Shown piece after piece: positions 49,339 through 56,989 of a stretch of DNA of 64,000 nucleotides. The position numbers and the translations under genes are program-made. Position 1 is the stretch's first letter. Every line of letters begins with the position of its first letter. A model generated the notes under the pieces. It made no database searches. It had not been told where the DNA came from and saw nothing but the letters and a program-made list of their open reading frames with translations. The stretch is from positions 1-64,000 of the forward strand of contig NZ_BSDI01000027.1 in assembly GCF_027923225.1 (NCBI RefSeq), given 5' to 3'. This stretch comes from Phytohabitans aurantiacus. GTDB lineage: Bacteria; Actinomycetota; Actinomycetes; Mycobacteriales; Micromonosporaceae.

Positions 49339-50633
49339 CGCATCGCGAAGACCGGTTGCTGACGGTCGGCTCCCTGTCCCGCGTCGAAGGTGAGGGCGCG
49401 ATGCACGTGCGCGTCGACGGCGGGCAGGTGACCGACGTGCGGCTGGAAATCTACGAACCGCCGCGCTTCTTCGAGGCACTGCTACGCGGCCGCCGCTACA
49501 CCGAGCCACCAGACATCACCGCGCGCATCTGCGGCATCTGCCCAGTCGCCTACCAGATGTCGGCCTGCCAAGCCATCGAGGACGCCTGCGGCGTACGCGT
49601 CGACGGCCCGCTCAACGACCTCCGCCGGCTGCTCTACTGTGGAGAATGGATCTCCAGCCACGCGCTGCACATCTACCTGTTACACGCGCCGGACTTCCTC
49701 GGTTACCCGGACGCCATCGCGCTCGCCCGGGACGCGCGCGACATCGTCGAGCGGGGGCTGGCGCTGAAGAAGCTCGGCAACGACCTCATGACAGTCGTGG
49801 GCGGCCGCGCCATCCACCCTGTCAACGTGCGCGTCGGTGGCTTCTACCGGGTACCGACCCGGACGGCGCTGGCGCCGATAGCGGCCCGGCTGCGGCTCGC
49901 GCTCGACGACGCGATGGCCACCGTCGCCTGGGTCGCCGGCTTCGACATCCCCGACTTCGACCACGACCACGAGCTGCTGGCCCTCGTCGAGCCCGGCACG
50001 TACGCCATCGAACGGGGCGTGCCGCACACCGACGGCGGGCTGGTGTTTCCCGTGCGCGCGTTCGAGCAGCACATCATCGAGGAGCAGGTCCCGCACTCCA
50101 CCGCACTGCACGCCCGGCTGGCCGGACGCGGGCGGTACCTGACCGGTCCGACCGCCCGCTACGCGCTCAACCACCGGTGGCTATCCCCGCTGGCACGCCA
50201 GGCGGCCAGCGTCGCCGGGCTCGGCACCCGGTGCCGGAATCCGTTCCAGAGCATCGTGGTGCGCGCCGTCGAGCTGGTACACGCCATCGAGGAGGCGCTT
50301 CGCATCGTGACCGAGTACGAGCCGCCCCCGCGCCCATTCATCGACGTGCCGTCCCAGGACGGGGTGGGGTTCGGCGCCACCGAGGCGCCTCGCGGGACGC
50401 TCTTTCACAGGTACTCGGTCGGTGCTGACGGCCTCATCCGCTCCGCGCGGATCGTGCCGCCCACCTCCCAGAACCAGGCCGCGGTCGAGGACGACCTGCG
50501 ACGATTCGTGACCGGCCGGCTCGACCTGGACACCGAACGCCTCACGCACGCGTGCGAGCAGGCCATCCGCAACTACGACCCGTGCATCTCGTGCGCCACT
50601 CACTTCCTCGACCTGGTCGTGGAGCGCACGTGA
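49335..50633 (+). CDS. hydA: NADP-linked [NiFe]-hydrogenase alpha (large, catalytic) subunit
   Basis: The 432-residue catalytic subunit has the L1 motif ITARICGICPVAYQ (Cys66, Cys69) and the L2 motif NYDPCISCATHFL (Cys417, Cys420, His423). These provide the four Ni-Fe thiolates. SRVEGEGAMHVRV and EPPRFFEALLRGR are typical of group 3b. A 9-residue C-terminal extension after His423 must be cut off for maturation, and the protease gene lies directly downstream. The enzyme reversibly couples NADPH to H2. Its maturation requires HypFCDE, encoded at 22153-26878. Confidence 0.96.
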   Translation: MTHREDRLLTVGSLSRVEGEGAMHVRVDGGQVTDVRLEIYEPPRFFEALLRGRRYTEPPDITARICGICPVAYQMSACQAIEDACGVRVDGPLNDLRRLLYCGEWISSHALHIYLLHAPDFLGYPDAIALARDARDIVERGLALKKLGNDLMTVVGGRAIHPVNVRVGGFYRVPTRTALAPIAARLRLALDDAMATVAWVAGFDIPDFDHDHELLALVEPGTYAIERGVPHTDGGLVFPVRAFEQHIIEEQVPHSTALHARLAGRGRYLTGPTARYALNHRWLSPLARQAASVAGLGTRCRNPFQSIVVRAVELVHAIEEALRIVTEYEPPPRPFIDVPSQDGVGFGATEAPRGTLFHRYSVGADGLIRSARIVPPTSQNQAAVEDDLRRFVTGRLDLDTERLTHACEQAIRNYDPCISCATHFLDLVVERT

Positions 50634-51082
50634 AGGGCAACGAGGTCGTTATCGGGATCGGCAACATCTACCGCCGCGACGACGGGCTCGGCCCGGCCGT
50701 CGCCTCACTACTGGTCGGCTCGCTGCCGGGCGTCGAGATCGTCGAGACTGACGGAGAGGCCACCCGGCTGCTGGAGTTCTGGACCGGAGCCCGGATCGCC
50801 GTCGTGGTCGACGCGGTCCGCGTCCGCGGAGGCACGCCGGGACGCATCCACCGCTTCGACGAATCCGAACTCGCCGTGGACGTCCCGGGGGCCAGGCATA
50901 GCCACGCCGTGCGGCTCGGCGACGTGGTCGCGTTGGCGCGTGTGCTGGACCGGCTGCCCGAGCGCCTGGTGATCTTCGCCGTCGAGGTGACCGACACCGG
51001 ATACGGCCTCGGCCTGTCCGCGCCCGTGGCGGCGGCGAGCGCGACCGTCGCGAACGAGATCGCCCGTCTGCTGGGGACTTAA
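50630..51082 (+). CDS. Hydrogenase maturation protease (HyaD/HycI family)
   Basis: The 150-residue protein starts at GTG 50630, overlapping the alpha stop. It has IGIGNIYRRDDGLGPAVASL, the nickel-binding Asp/Glu near the N terminus and VVVDAVRVRGGTPGRIHRFD, with a later His in RHSHAVRLGDVVALAR. It cleaves the C-terminal tail of the large subunit after nickel insertion. The stop codon lies inside the palindromic DevR box of the next gene (51074-51087). Confidence 0.92.
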   Translation: MKGNEVVIGIGNIYRRDDGLGPAVASLLVGSLPGVEIVETDGEATRLLEFWTGARIAVVVDAVRVRGGTPGRIHRFDESELAVDVPGARHSHAVRLGDVVALARVLDRLPERLVIFAVEVTDTGYGLGLSAPVAAASATVANEIARLLGT

Positions 51083-51087
51083 GTCCC
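51074..51087. promoter_or_regulatory. DevR box (perfect palindrome) upstream of the 51207 gene
   Basis: GGGACTTAAGTCCC is a perfect palindrome and the closest in the window to the mycobacterial DosR consensus core GGGACTWWAGTCCC. It overlaps the stop codon of the hydrogenase protease and lies about 120 bases before the next start. Confidence 0.85.
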
Positions 51088-51096
51088 GATGGACGC

Positions 51097-51111
51097 GGGA
51101 CCTGGTTCTCT
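51097..51111. promoter_or_regulatory. Partial DevR-box-like site, proximal
   Basis: GGGACCTGGTTCTCT keeps the left arm only. It follows the perfect box by ten bases and may serve as the weaker second site. Confidence 0.35.
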
Positions 51112-51206
51112 GCCCGTGCCCGGCGCAACACCCGAGGATCTACTTCATCGGTTCTACCAGTGAGCTGAGCCCGCCGGGCAAGCTCCACAGACGACGGAGT
51201 GATCCC

Positions 51207-51851
51207 ATGAAGCGCAAGACCCTCGACCTGATCGTCAGCACCGGCGGGCTGGTTCTGGCTGGCCTCCTGCTGATCGCCGGCCTCGTGCTGACCAGCAACG
51301 CCAACTTCGCCAACAACTACGTCAAGGATCAGCTCAGCCAGCAGAACATCACGTTCAAGAACGCCGACACCCTCACCGAGGAGGAGAAGGCGCAGGCGTG
51401 CGTGGTCGAGTACGCCGGGCAGCAGCTGACCACAGGCAAGCAGGCCGAGTGCTACGCGAACAACTTCATCGGCCTGCACCTGAAGTCCACAGCGGACGGT
51501 AAGACGTACGCCGAGCTCGGTGCACCACAGAGCGAACTGCGTGCGCAGGTCGCCGAGGCGCAGAAGACCAACGCCCCCAACCTCGCCGAACTGCAGGCGC
51601 AACTCGCCGAGGTCACCCAGCAGCGCGACACCGTGTTCAAGGGTGAGACCCTGCGCGGCCTGCTGCTCACCTCGTACGGTTTCAGCGAGTTCGGCGCCAA
51701 GGCCGCGCAGTTCGCCACCGTGGCGTACCTGGCCGCCGCCGCGATGTTCATCCTTGCCCTGTTCGGCTTCATGCACTCGCTGGTGACCCCGAAGACGGCG
51801 ACGTTCGCGGCCCCTGAGCAGAAGAGCGAGCGGATTCCCGCCAACGTCTGA
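51207..51851 (+). CDS. Unassigned membrane protein with large outer domain, 214 aa
   Basis: The 214-residue protein has two membrane segments, at about residues 9-30 (IVSTGGLVLAGLLLIAGLVL) and 168-190 (FATVAYLAAAAMFILALFGF). The intervening region is presumably outside the membrane: a polar stretch with two cysteines (QACVVEYAG, QAECYANNF) that could pair, then a helix-forming segment (RAQVAEAQKTNAPNLAELQA). I recognise no named family. GGAGTGATCCC precedes ATG 51207. The perfect DevR box upstream makes it a likely hypoxia-induced envelope protein. A strong terminator follows. Confidence 0.85.
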   Translation: MKRKTLDLIVSTGGLVLAGLLLIAGLVLTSNANFANNYVKDQLSQQNITFKNADTLTEEEKAQACVVEYAGQQLTTGKQAECYANNFIGLHLKSTADGKTYAELGAPQSELRAQVAEAQKTNAPNLAELQAQLAEVTQQRDTVFKGETLRGLLLTSYGFSEFGAKAAQFATVAYLAAAAMFILALFGFMHSLVTPKTATFAAPEQKSERIPANV

Positions 51852-51867
51852 CTTCAAATCTCCACCA

Positions 51868-51900
51868 GGCCGGTGGGACCGCGACCCGGTCCCGCCGGCC
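51868..51900. terminator. Terminator hairpin between convergent genes
   Basis: Arms GGCCGGTGGGACC (51868-51880) and GGTCCCGCCGGCC (51888-51900) pair over 13 bases with one G-U pair and a 7-base loop. It lies between the plus-strand gene ending at 51851 and the minus-strand gene ending at 51903. Confidence 0.8.
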
Positions 51901-51902
51901 AG

Positions 51903-52394
51903 TCAGCCTTCGCTGAGCCGGATCCACCTTTCCCGAGGCGTATCCCGTCCGCTACTGGGCAATGCCATGACAATCTCGTCGACTCGGATGAGCGTCGGCG
52001 TAAAGTACATTCGCGCCTCACCATCTCGCATCTTCTTCGCTTCCCTCTCCCGCTGGGCCAGCGCTCCGGAGACAATCACCGCACCTCCGGAGTAGCCGTA
52101 GTTCGACTCCACGGCCGCCCGCGCCATTCGACCAGGACGGTAGGATCGCACGGTGAGTACCAGCAACGCCTTCTGGTCACTCAGAGGGAAGACGTGCCAC
52201 ATGCCGGCACTGGTTCCAGCGTTGGGAAAGCGGTGCCTCCGTCGAGTCTCATAAAGCCGCCACCTGGACACGTCAAACTCGATATGGCTTCTCGGGCGGC
52301 GACTGAACCGCTCTTTTCCCAAAAGAGTCGTCCTGCCAGCATGGATCGACCAGATTCCATAGATTGATGCTTCGAGGTCGCTCGAGGCGCTCAT
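51903..52394 (-). CDS. Unassigned protein, 163 aa, lower GC
   Basis: The 163-residue protein starts MSASSDLEASIYGIWSIHAG after an excellent ACAGGAGGAA. Later parts are SRWRLYETRRRHRFPNAGTS, DQKALLVLTVRSYRPGRMAR and EARMYFTPTLIRVDEIVMAL. I recognise no family. Base composition and codon use differ visibly from the neighbours (more A/T-ended codons, runs such as AAGTACATTCG), suggesting acquisition by transfer. No DevR box precedes it. Confidence 0.7.
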   Translation of the reverse strand: MSASSDLEASIYGIWSIHAGRTTLLGKERFSRRPRSHIEFDVSRWRLYETRRRHRFPNAGTSAGMWHVFPLSDQKALLVLTVRSYRPGRMARAAVESNYGYSGGAVIVSGALAQREREAKKMRDGEARMYFTPTLIRVDEIVMALPSSGRDTPRERWIRLSEG

Positions 52395-52447
52395 GGGTTT
52401 GTTCCTCCTGTCACTGGAGAGCTTCGGGATTCCGGAACGGCCGTGGG

Positions 52448-53074
52448 TCAGGCGCTGTGGTGTTGCGACACCCTGTACAGGTCCCGCAACCTCAAGGGGC
52501 GGGTGGTCCGTTCCATGCGGGTGGCGAGCACGAGCAGCAGTTCCGCGGTGGTGAACGCGTCGCCGAGGGCGTGGTGCGGCGTGTGTACCGGTAGACCGAG
52601 CCGCTGGGCGGCGGCCTCCAGGCTGGGCTCGCGGCCGGTCGCCGAGTCAGCCAACCGGGCGGCTCGCAGGAGGGCAGCGGTGTCGACGACCAGCCGTCCC
52701 AGCCGGCGCCCGCGGCTGCGCAGCGCCCGGTCGAGAAAGGCGCGCTCCACCCACGCGGCGTGCGCCACGAGGAGCCGGCCGGACAGCAGTCCGATGAGAT
52801 CGTTGAGCACGTCGTCGATCGGCGGCGCGTCGGCCAGGTCGGCAGCGCGCAGGCCATGCACGGTCACCGCCGACGCCGAGACCGGCCGCGACGGGCGTAC
52901 CTGCCGGTACACGACGTCACCGCAGGGAATCCTGGCGTGCCGCACGATCACAGCGCCGTACGAGATGATCTCGTCGCGGCGCAGGTCGAGACCGGTGGTC
53001 TCCAGGTCGAGTACGCAGAACTCGGCTTCCCGCCACGGCGTACGCGGGTCCGGTGTGGACAGTCGCGCGGTCAT
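52448..53074 (-). CDS. DEDDh-family 3'-5' exonuclease (DnaQ-like)
   Basis: The 208-residue protein has exonuclease motif I FCVLDLETTGLDL (Asp23, Glu25) and VTVHGLRAADL. Motif II-like LVAHAAWVERAFLDRALRSR and motif III HHALGDAFTTAELLLVLATR provide the His and Asp. This is the complete DEDDh active site. It lies downstream of, and overlaps by four bases, the cNMP/CBS/nucleotidyltransferase gene, a pairing frequently seen in bacteria. The substrate, DNA or a small RNA/nucleotide, is unknown. Confidence 0.9.
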   Translation of the reverse strand: MTARLSTPDPRTPWREAEFCVLDLETTGLDLRRDEIISYGAVIVRHARIPCGDVVYRQVRPSRPVSASAVTVHGLRAADLADAPPIDDVLNDLIGLLSGRLLVAHAAWVERAFLDRALRSRGRRLGRLVVDTAALLRAARLADSATGREPSLEAAAQRLGLPVHTPHHALGDAFTTAELLLVLATRMERTTRPLRLRDLYRVSQHHSA

Positions 53075-54882
53075 CCGGGCAACCGGTAGTGCCAGCTGCG
53101 GTCGATGCTCGTCTGCACCAGCGCGATGGCCCGGAACGTCTCGCGCAGGTGCCGGCGGGCCAGCGTGTCCAGGTCCTTGGGGGAGATGTACGTATCCGGC
53201 GTCTCGCCGGCCCGGATCGCCTCGATCTCGTGGTGCAGAAGCAAGCCGTAGATGTTTTCGAAGCCGCCGGCAAGGGTCTCCGCCTCGTCGGCGCTGAGCA
53301 AACCCAGCGCGGCCCCGCGGTGCAGTCGCTCGATCGTGGTGCCGCTGGCGTCGCCACCGACGATGGCGATCCAGCGGGCAAGCCCGACGACCGGGGCGAG
53401 GCCGCCGGCTTTGAGGTCGAGCTGGCCGCCGTGTTCGCCGGTGTGCTCGATTACGAAGTCGCGGATGAAGCCGACAGGCGGCCGCCAGCCCAGCGCATCG
53501 GTGAGCAGGGCCCGCAGGAACTGGCCGCTGCGCGTGTGGGACCGCATGGTCTCGGTCAGCGATCGGCCCAGCTCAGGGTCGGTCAGTGGGCGGCTGTCGG
53601 CCACCATCGCGGACAGCAGTAGGGCGTTTTCCTGAGTGGGATCGCGTTGCCAGCCGCGGGCGGCCGCGAGCCACCCGGACCTTGACTGGCTGAACACCGG
53701 GTTGTGCGCGTTCGCCCCGTTCCCGCACAGAGTGAAACCGCAGATCTGCAGGTCCCGCAGCAACTCCCTGGCGTCGGCGCGCATGGCGTCCGCCTTATCG
53801 GTGTCCGTGGCCCACACCAGCGCCGTATCCACATCGGACAGGGGAAGAGGTTCCCGGCGGGCCAGCGAGCCCAGCAGCACCCACGAGTGTCGTACCCCGT
53901 CCAGGGTCGGCAGGCGGTGCAGCCGTAGCGCGCGGCGGACGATCGCGTCGACGATCGCCGCGTGGACGGCCCCGATGTGCGTAGCGGGGACGCCGTTGTC
54001 CCATAGTTCCACCAGGGTGGTTGGGAGCAGGCGGCACGCGTCGGCTAGTTCATCGATGTCGGTGGCCGCGCCGATGGCTGAACGGACCAGCAGCGGGTCG
54101 CGCACCTCCACCTGAGCAAGGTCGACCGCGCGCAGGACACCGGTCGGCTGGCCGGCGGCGTCGACCACGACCAGGTGGTGCACGCCATGCTCGACCATCC
54201 GCAGCAGGCCGGTCGCCTGTGTGGCGTCCGCCTCGACCGTCAGCGCCGGCACCGTGGCCAGCACTTCGATGGGTGCGTCGACGCCGACCCGACCGGTGGC
54301 CACTGCCCGCCGGAAGTCCAGGTCGGTGACGATGCCCAGCCCGGCTCCGGTACGCACCAGGGCACACGACTGCTGCCCGGCACCGATCCGCTCCGCGACG
54401 TCCCGGACGCTGTCGTCCGCGTCGCACCAGAGGATTGGGCGCACCAGGCGGGCCAGCGGCTCGTCCGTGCGGCCCAGCCGGTCCGCCACCCGGGCCAGCC
54501 GCCGGACGCCAGGGCCGGGATTCACCGCGGCGAAGCGCAACAGGTCAGGGCGGGCCAGAAACGCGCGTGGATCGGGGATGCGCAGGCACAGGCTCTCCTC
54601 GTGTGCCCGGACCCGTAACGGCGGCGGCAGGCCCGCCAGCAGCCAGAGGTGGCCGAAGGCGTCGCCGGGGCCCAGCAGATCGACGACCTCGCCGCGATCC
54701 ACGACCTCGAGGGCGCCGGTGCGGACCACCCACAAGTGCTCCAGAGGCTCGCCTTCGGCGATGACGGTGGCACCGGCGGCGAAGTACTCCACCTCCACGC
54801 GCGCGACCAGCCGCGCCAGGTCGTCCGCGTCCAGCGCGTCGAACGGTGGCTGCTCACTGAGGAAGTCGGCGAATTCCTTCAC
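53071..54882 (-). CDS. cNMP-binding, CBS-pair and DUF294 nucleotidyltransferase protein
   Basis: The 603-residue protein is a multidomain regulator: cNMP-binding domain (about 1-115, VIAEGEPLEHLWVVRTGALE), a CBS pair (about 135-265) and a DUF294 nucleotidyltransferase-like domain (about 275-430) with GSLARREPLPLSDVDTALVW, the G-S...D-x-D metal site. A DUF294 C-terminal helical domain (about 440-590) follows. It may uridylylate or adenylylate a partner in response to nucleotide levels. It starts at ATG 54882, 94 bases after a DevR-box site, and overlaps the exonuclease gene downstream. Confidence 0.92.
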   Translation of the reverse strand: MKEFADFLSEQPPFDALDADDLARLVARVEVEYFAAGATVIAEGEPLEHLWVVRTGALEVVDRGEVVDLLGPGDAFGHLWLLAGLPPPLRVRAHEESLCLRIPDPRAFLARPDLLRFAAVNPGPGVRRLARVADRLGRTDEPLARLVRPILWCDADDSVRDVAERIGAGQQSCALVRTGAGLGIVTDLDFRRAVATGRVGVDAPIEVLATVPALTVEADATQATGLLRMVEHGVHHLVVVDAAGQPTGVLRAVDLAQVEVRDPLLVRSAIGAATDIDELADACRLLPTTLVELWDNGVPATHIGAVHAAIVDAIVRRALRLHRLPTLDGVRHSWVLLGSLARREPLPLSDVDTALVWATDTDKADAMRADARELLRDLQICGFTLCGNGANAHNPVFSQSRSGWLAAARGWQRDPTQENALLLSAMVADSRPLTDPELGRSLTETMRSHTRSGQFLRALLTDALGWRPPVGFIRDFVIEHTGEHGGQLDLKAGGLAPVVGLARWIAIVGGDASGTTIERLHRGAALGLLSADEAETLAGGFENIYGLLLHHEIEAIRAGETPDTYISPKDLDTLARRHLRETFRAIALVQTSIDRSWHYRLPG

Positions 54883-54975
54883 GCCGGCCCCTTTCCCGAT
54901 CCCGCACCGCGATCATTGCCCGGCAACGGCGGGCTGTCGAGCGTTGGACGGTCACATGAAGGTCCTGATGAAGAT

Positions 54976-54989
54976 GGGACCTTTGGCAC
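54976..54989. promoter_or_regulatory. DevR-box-like site upstream of the cNMP/CBS/DUF294 gene and narK remnant
   Basis: GGGACCTTTGGCAC has a full left arm and a right arm with one change. It lies in the gap between the minus-strand gene (start 54882) and the plus-strand narK remnant. An additional AGGTCCTG arm lies at about 54959. Confidence 0.6.
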
Positions 54990-55059
54990 TTCAACCGCCG
55001 ACGAGCGGCGTAGACGATCGATCCGCGTGGCGTCATCTCGATCGCCAAATCGGGTCAGT

Positions 55060-55400
55060 CACGTTCCAGCCGCCACTCGTTCCATGGGACGATCGCCTTC
55101 CTGGGCATGGCCGCGTTTCTGGGCGCGGCCAGCGGTGCCGTATTCGCCCTCGTGGGAAAGGTGGCGCCCGCTGACAAGGTCGGCGCCGTCACCGGTGTGG
55201 TCGGCGCGGCCGGCGGCCTCGGCGGTTTCGTTCCGCCGCTGGTGATGGGCTGGGTGTACGGCGTCGAGGGCTCCTACGCCATCGGCCTGATGCTGCTGTC
55301 CGACGTCGCCCTCGCCGCCGCCGTCTACACCGCCGTCAAGATGGCCGGCATCGCCCGTCCCGCAACCCAATCATCGGCTCTCACCGGTATGACGAGGTGA
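55060..55400 (+). pseudogene. narK: Truncated nitrate/nitrite transporter NarK (C-terminal part)
   Basis: The plus-strand frame reads TIAFLGMAAFLGAASGAVFA, LVGKVAPADKVGAVTGVVGA, AGGLGGFVPPLVMGWVYGVE and GSYAIGLMLLSDVALAAAVY to the stop at 55400. This is the last quarter of a NarK major-facilitator transporter (the conserved G-A-V-T-G-x-V-G-A-A-G-G-L-G-G motif). The first roughly 300 residues are missing and the upstream bases are unrelated. The mycobacterial narK2 is DosR-regulated, so it probably once followed the box at 54976. Confidence 0.85.
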
Positions 55401-55411
55401 GGCCCGCGGAT

Positions 55412-55426
55412 AGGGCCATCGGCCCT
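55412..55426. promoter_or_regulatory. DevR box upstream of the 55479 gene (distal)
   Basis: AGGGCCATCGGCCCT is nearly palindromic and fits the motif. It lies about 50 bases before the start of the unassigned gene at 55479. Confidence 0.65.
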
Positions 55427-55434
55427 ACTGGAAT

Positions 55435-55446
55435 GGGACCCGGTCC
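55435..55446. promoter_or_regulatory. DevR-box-like site upstream of the 55479 gene (proximal)
   Basis: GGGACCCGGTCC is a shortened palindromic version of the motif. It lies 32 bases before the start and forms a pair with the site at 55412. Confidence 0.5.
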
Positions 55447-55478
55447 GCTAAAACGGAGTTGTAGGGCAGGAGGCCGTC

Positions 55479-55931
55479 ATGCGGACACAGACCTCAAGAA
55501 GGTGGCCTGAGTACGACTCCACGGCGCCGATCGAGCGCGCGGTGGGCCGGGCCTCGGTGCGTGAGCGCGTTCCCCGAATCCCAGCGTCGAGGCATGCGGC
55601 GTTGCCGGTCGATGTCATCGAGCGCCTGGGCGACGACTACGAGCGCGCTATGTACTGCCGGGCGCAGGCCGAGAAGTACCGCCACCAGTGGTTCGAGGGC
55701 CGGGCCGAGGAGATCGCCTACGTGCGGGAGCGGAAGGAAGCCGGCGACCCCCGGTTCCGGCGCCTGACCCCTGGGCAGGTGGATCTGATCGGGCGGCTGC
55801 GCTGGTCGGAGTCCGGGATGGGCCAGGCGCTGGCCGGTCGCGAGCAGCGGTACACCCGGTGGATGAAGATCTACCTGGCGTTCGCCGAGTACCAGGTGCC
55901 GATCAAGCACCTCGCGTTCAACCGGCGATGA
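55479..55931 (+). CDS. Unassigned protein, 150 aa, behind two DevR boxes
   Basis: The 150-residue product starts MRTQTSRRWPEYDSTAPIER after GCAGGAGG. It is hydrophilic and rich in Arg, Glu and aromatic residues, without signal peptide or membrane segment. Segments such as DYERAMYCRAQAEKYRHQWF and YTRWMKIYLAFAEYQVPIKH suggest a helical protein. I recognise no family. Two DevR-like sites lie just upstream. Its 3' end overlaps the end of the convergent nitroreductase by 14 bases. Confidence 0.75.
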   Translation: MRTQTSRRWPEYDSTAPIERAVGRASVRERVPRIPASRHAALPVDVIERLGDDYERAMYCRAQAEKYRHQWFEGRAEEIAYVRERKEAGDPRFRRLTPGQVDLIGRLRWSESGMGQALAGREQRYTRWMKIYLAFAEYQVPIKHLAFNRR

Positions 55932-56904
55932 CGTCGATGGTCTGGTCGGCGCGCAGGCGCGGTGTGTGCGGCGGGCCCGGGTGGTCGGGGTCGGCCGTGC
56001 CGAGGCGGAGCACCAGGTACGGGTAGCCGAGATCGCTGAGCATGCCGCGCAGCGTGTGCCGGGTGCCGGGTATCTCGATGACGGAGCTGAACGGCAGCAC
56101 GGTCACGCCCAGTTCGGTGGCGGCCAGCCAGCCGGCCGACAGGGCCTCGCCGGCCAGCAGCCAGTCCGCCAGCTCGTCGCCGGGGCCGTACATGATGGCG
56201 TAGGCGGCGGCGCGGTCGTGACCGGAGCCGACGGTGAGGGTGCCGGCGCGCACGAAGTCGCGTCCCGGCACGGTGGTCTGTGGCGCCTGGCTGGGGATGA
56301 CCGCGTCCGGGACGCCCGTGCCTTCGGGGCGGTCGCCGCCGACCCAGTACGCCAGCTCCTCGCGCTGCTCCGGGTCTTCGGTTTCGACCTTGTCGGCGTG
56401 CGACGCGGCCGCTGCCAGTTCGAGGATCTGGTCGCCGGTGAGCACGTGCAGGTCGATGCCGCTCGCGGTGACGGCCTCGCGGATGGCGGCGATCGCCTCG
56501 GGCCGCACCGGCGTGTCGCTGACCGGCCGGCGGTCGGTGTGCCGCAGGCGCATCGTCTGGAAGTGCCGCATGGCCTCCGGTGTTACCGCGGTGCGGCCGG
56601 TCAAAGTGATCCGGGCCAGGTGATCGCGGTCGGCAGGGTCGGGCATCCGGGCCACCGCCACGGTCCAGCCCTCGGCGGCCAGAGCCACCCGGGCGTGCTG
56701 CACCGCGGTGCCGCAACTGATCGCCAGCAGCCTGCCCTCGGGGTCGGCGACGTCGAGCTGCCGCTCCCGGACGGCGAACAGGTCGAGCGCCTCGCCGGCG
56801 GCCCGCCACCGCCAGGGCTGGGTGTTGTGCACAGAGGGCGCGTACCCGGCCGCCTGTGCGGCTTCGGCCAGTACCGCCGCCCGTGGCCGGTCACCGTCGC
56901 TCAT
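55918..56904 (-). CDS. Acg-family putative nitroreductase
   Basis: The 328-residue protein starts MSDGDRPRAAVLAEAAQAAG after AAGGGACTTGGA. Signature motifs are YAPSVHNTQPWRWRAAGEAL then LFAVRERQLDVADPEGRLLA, and the central RLRHTDRRPV. It belongs with the copy at 32142 (PWRW, TDRR). Flavin use is expected from the family but cofactor-sequestering roles are also proposed. The frame is open to 57183 upstream, overlapping the ABC ATPase gene; I chose ATG 56904 for its ribosome site and domain start. No clear DevR box is seen apart from the GGGACTT within that ribosome site. Confidence 0.9.
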   Translation of the reverse strand: MSDGDRPRAAVLAEAAQAAGYAPSVHNTQPWRWRAAGEALDLFAVRERQLDVADPEGRLLAISCGTAVQHARVALAAEGWTVAVARMPDPADRDHLARITLTGRTAVTPEAMRHFQTMRLRHTDRRPVSDTPVRPEAIAAIREAVTASGIDLHVLTGDQILELAAAASHADKVETEDPEQREELAYWVGGDRPEGTGVPDAVIPSQAPQTTVPGRDFVRAGTLTVGSGHDRAAAYAIMYGPGDELADWLLAGEALSAGWLAATELGVTVLPFSSVIEIPGTRHTLRGMLSDLGYPYLVLRLGTADPDHPGPPHTPRLRADQTIDVIAG

Positions 56905-56989
56905 TCCAAGTCCCTTCCGTCGTCTGGCTGGTGCCACGCTCGCACCTTCCATCGTCACCGTCTCTGCCGCGGGCCGCACGGCGAACGGC

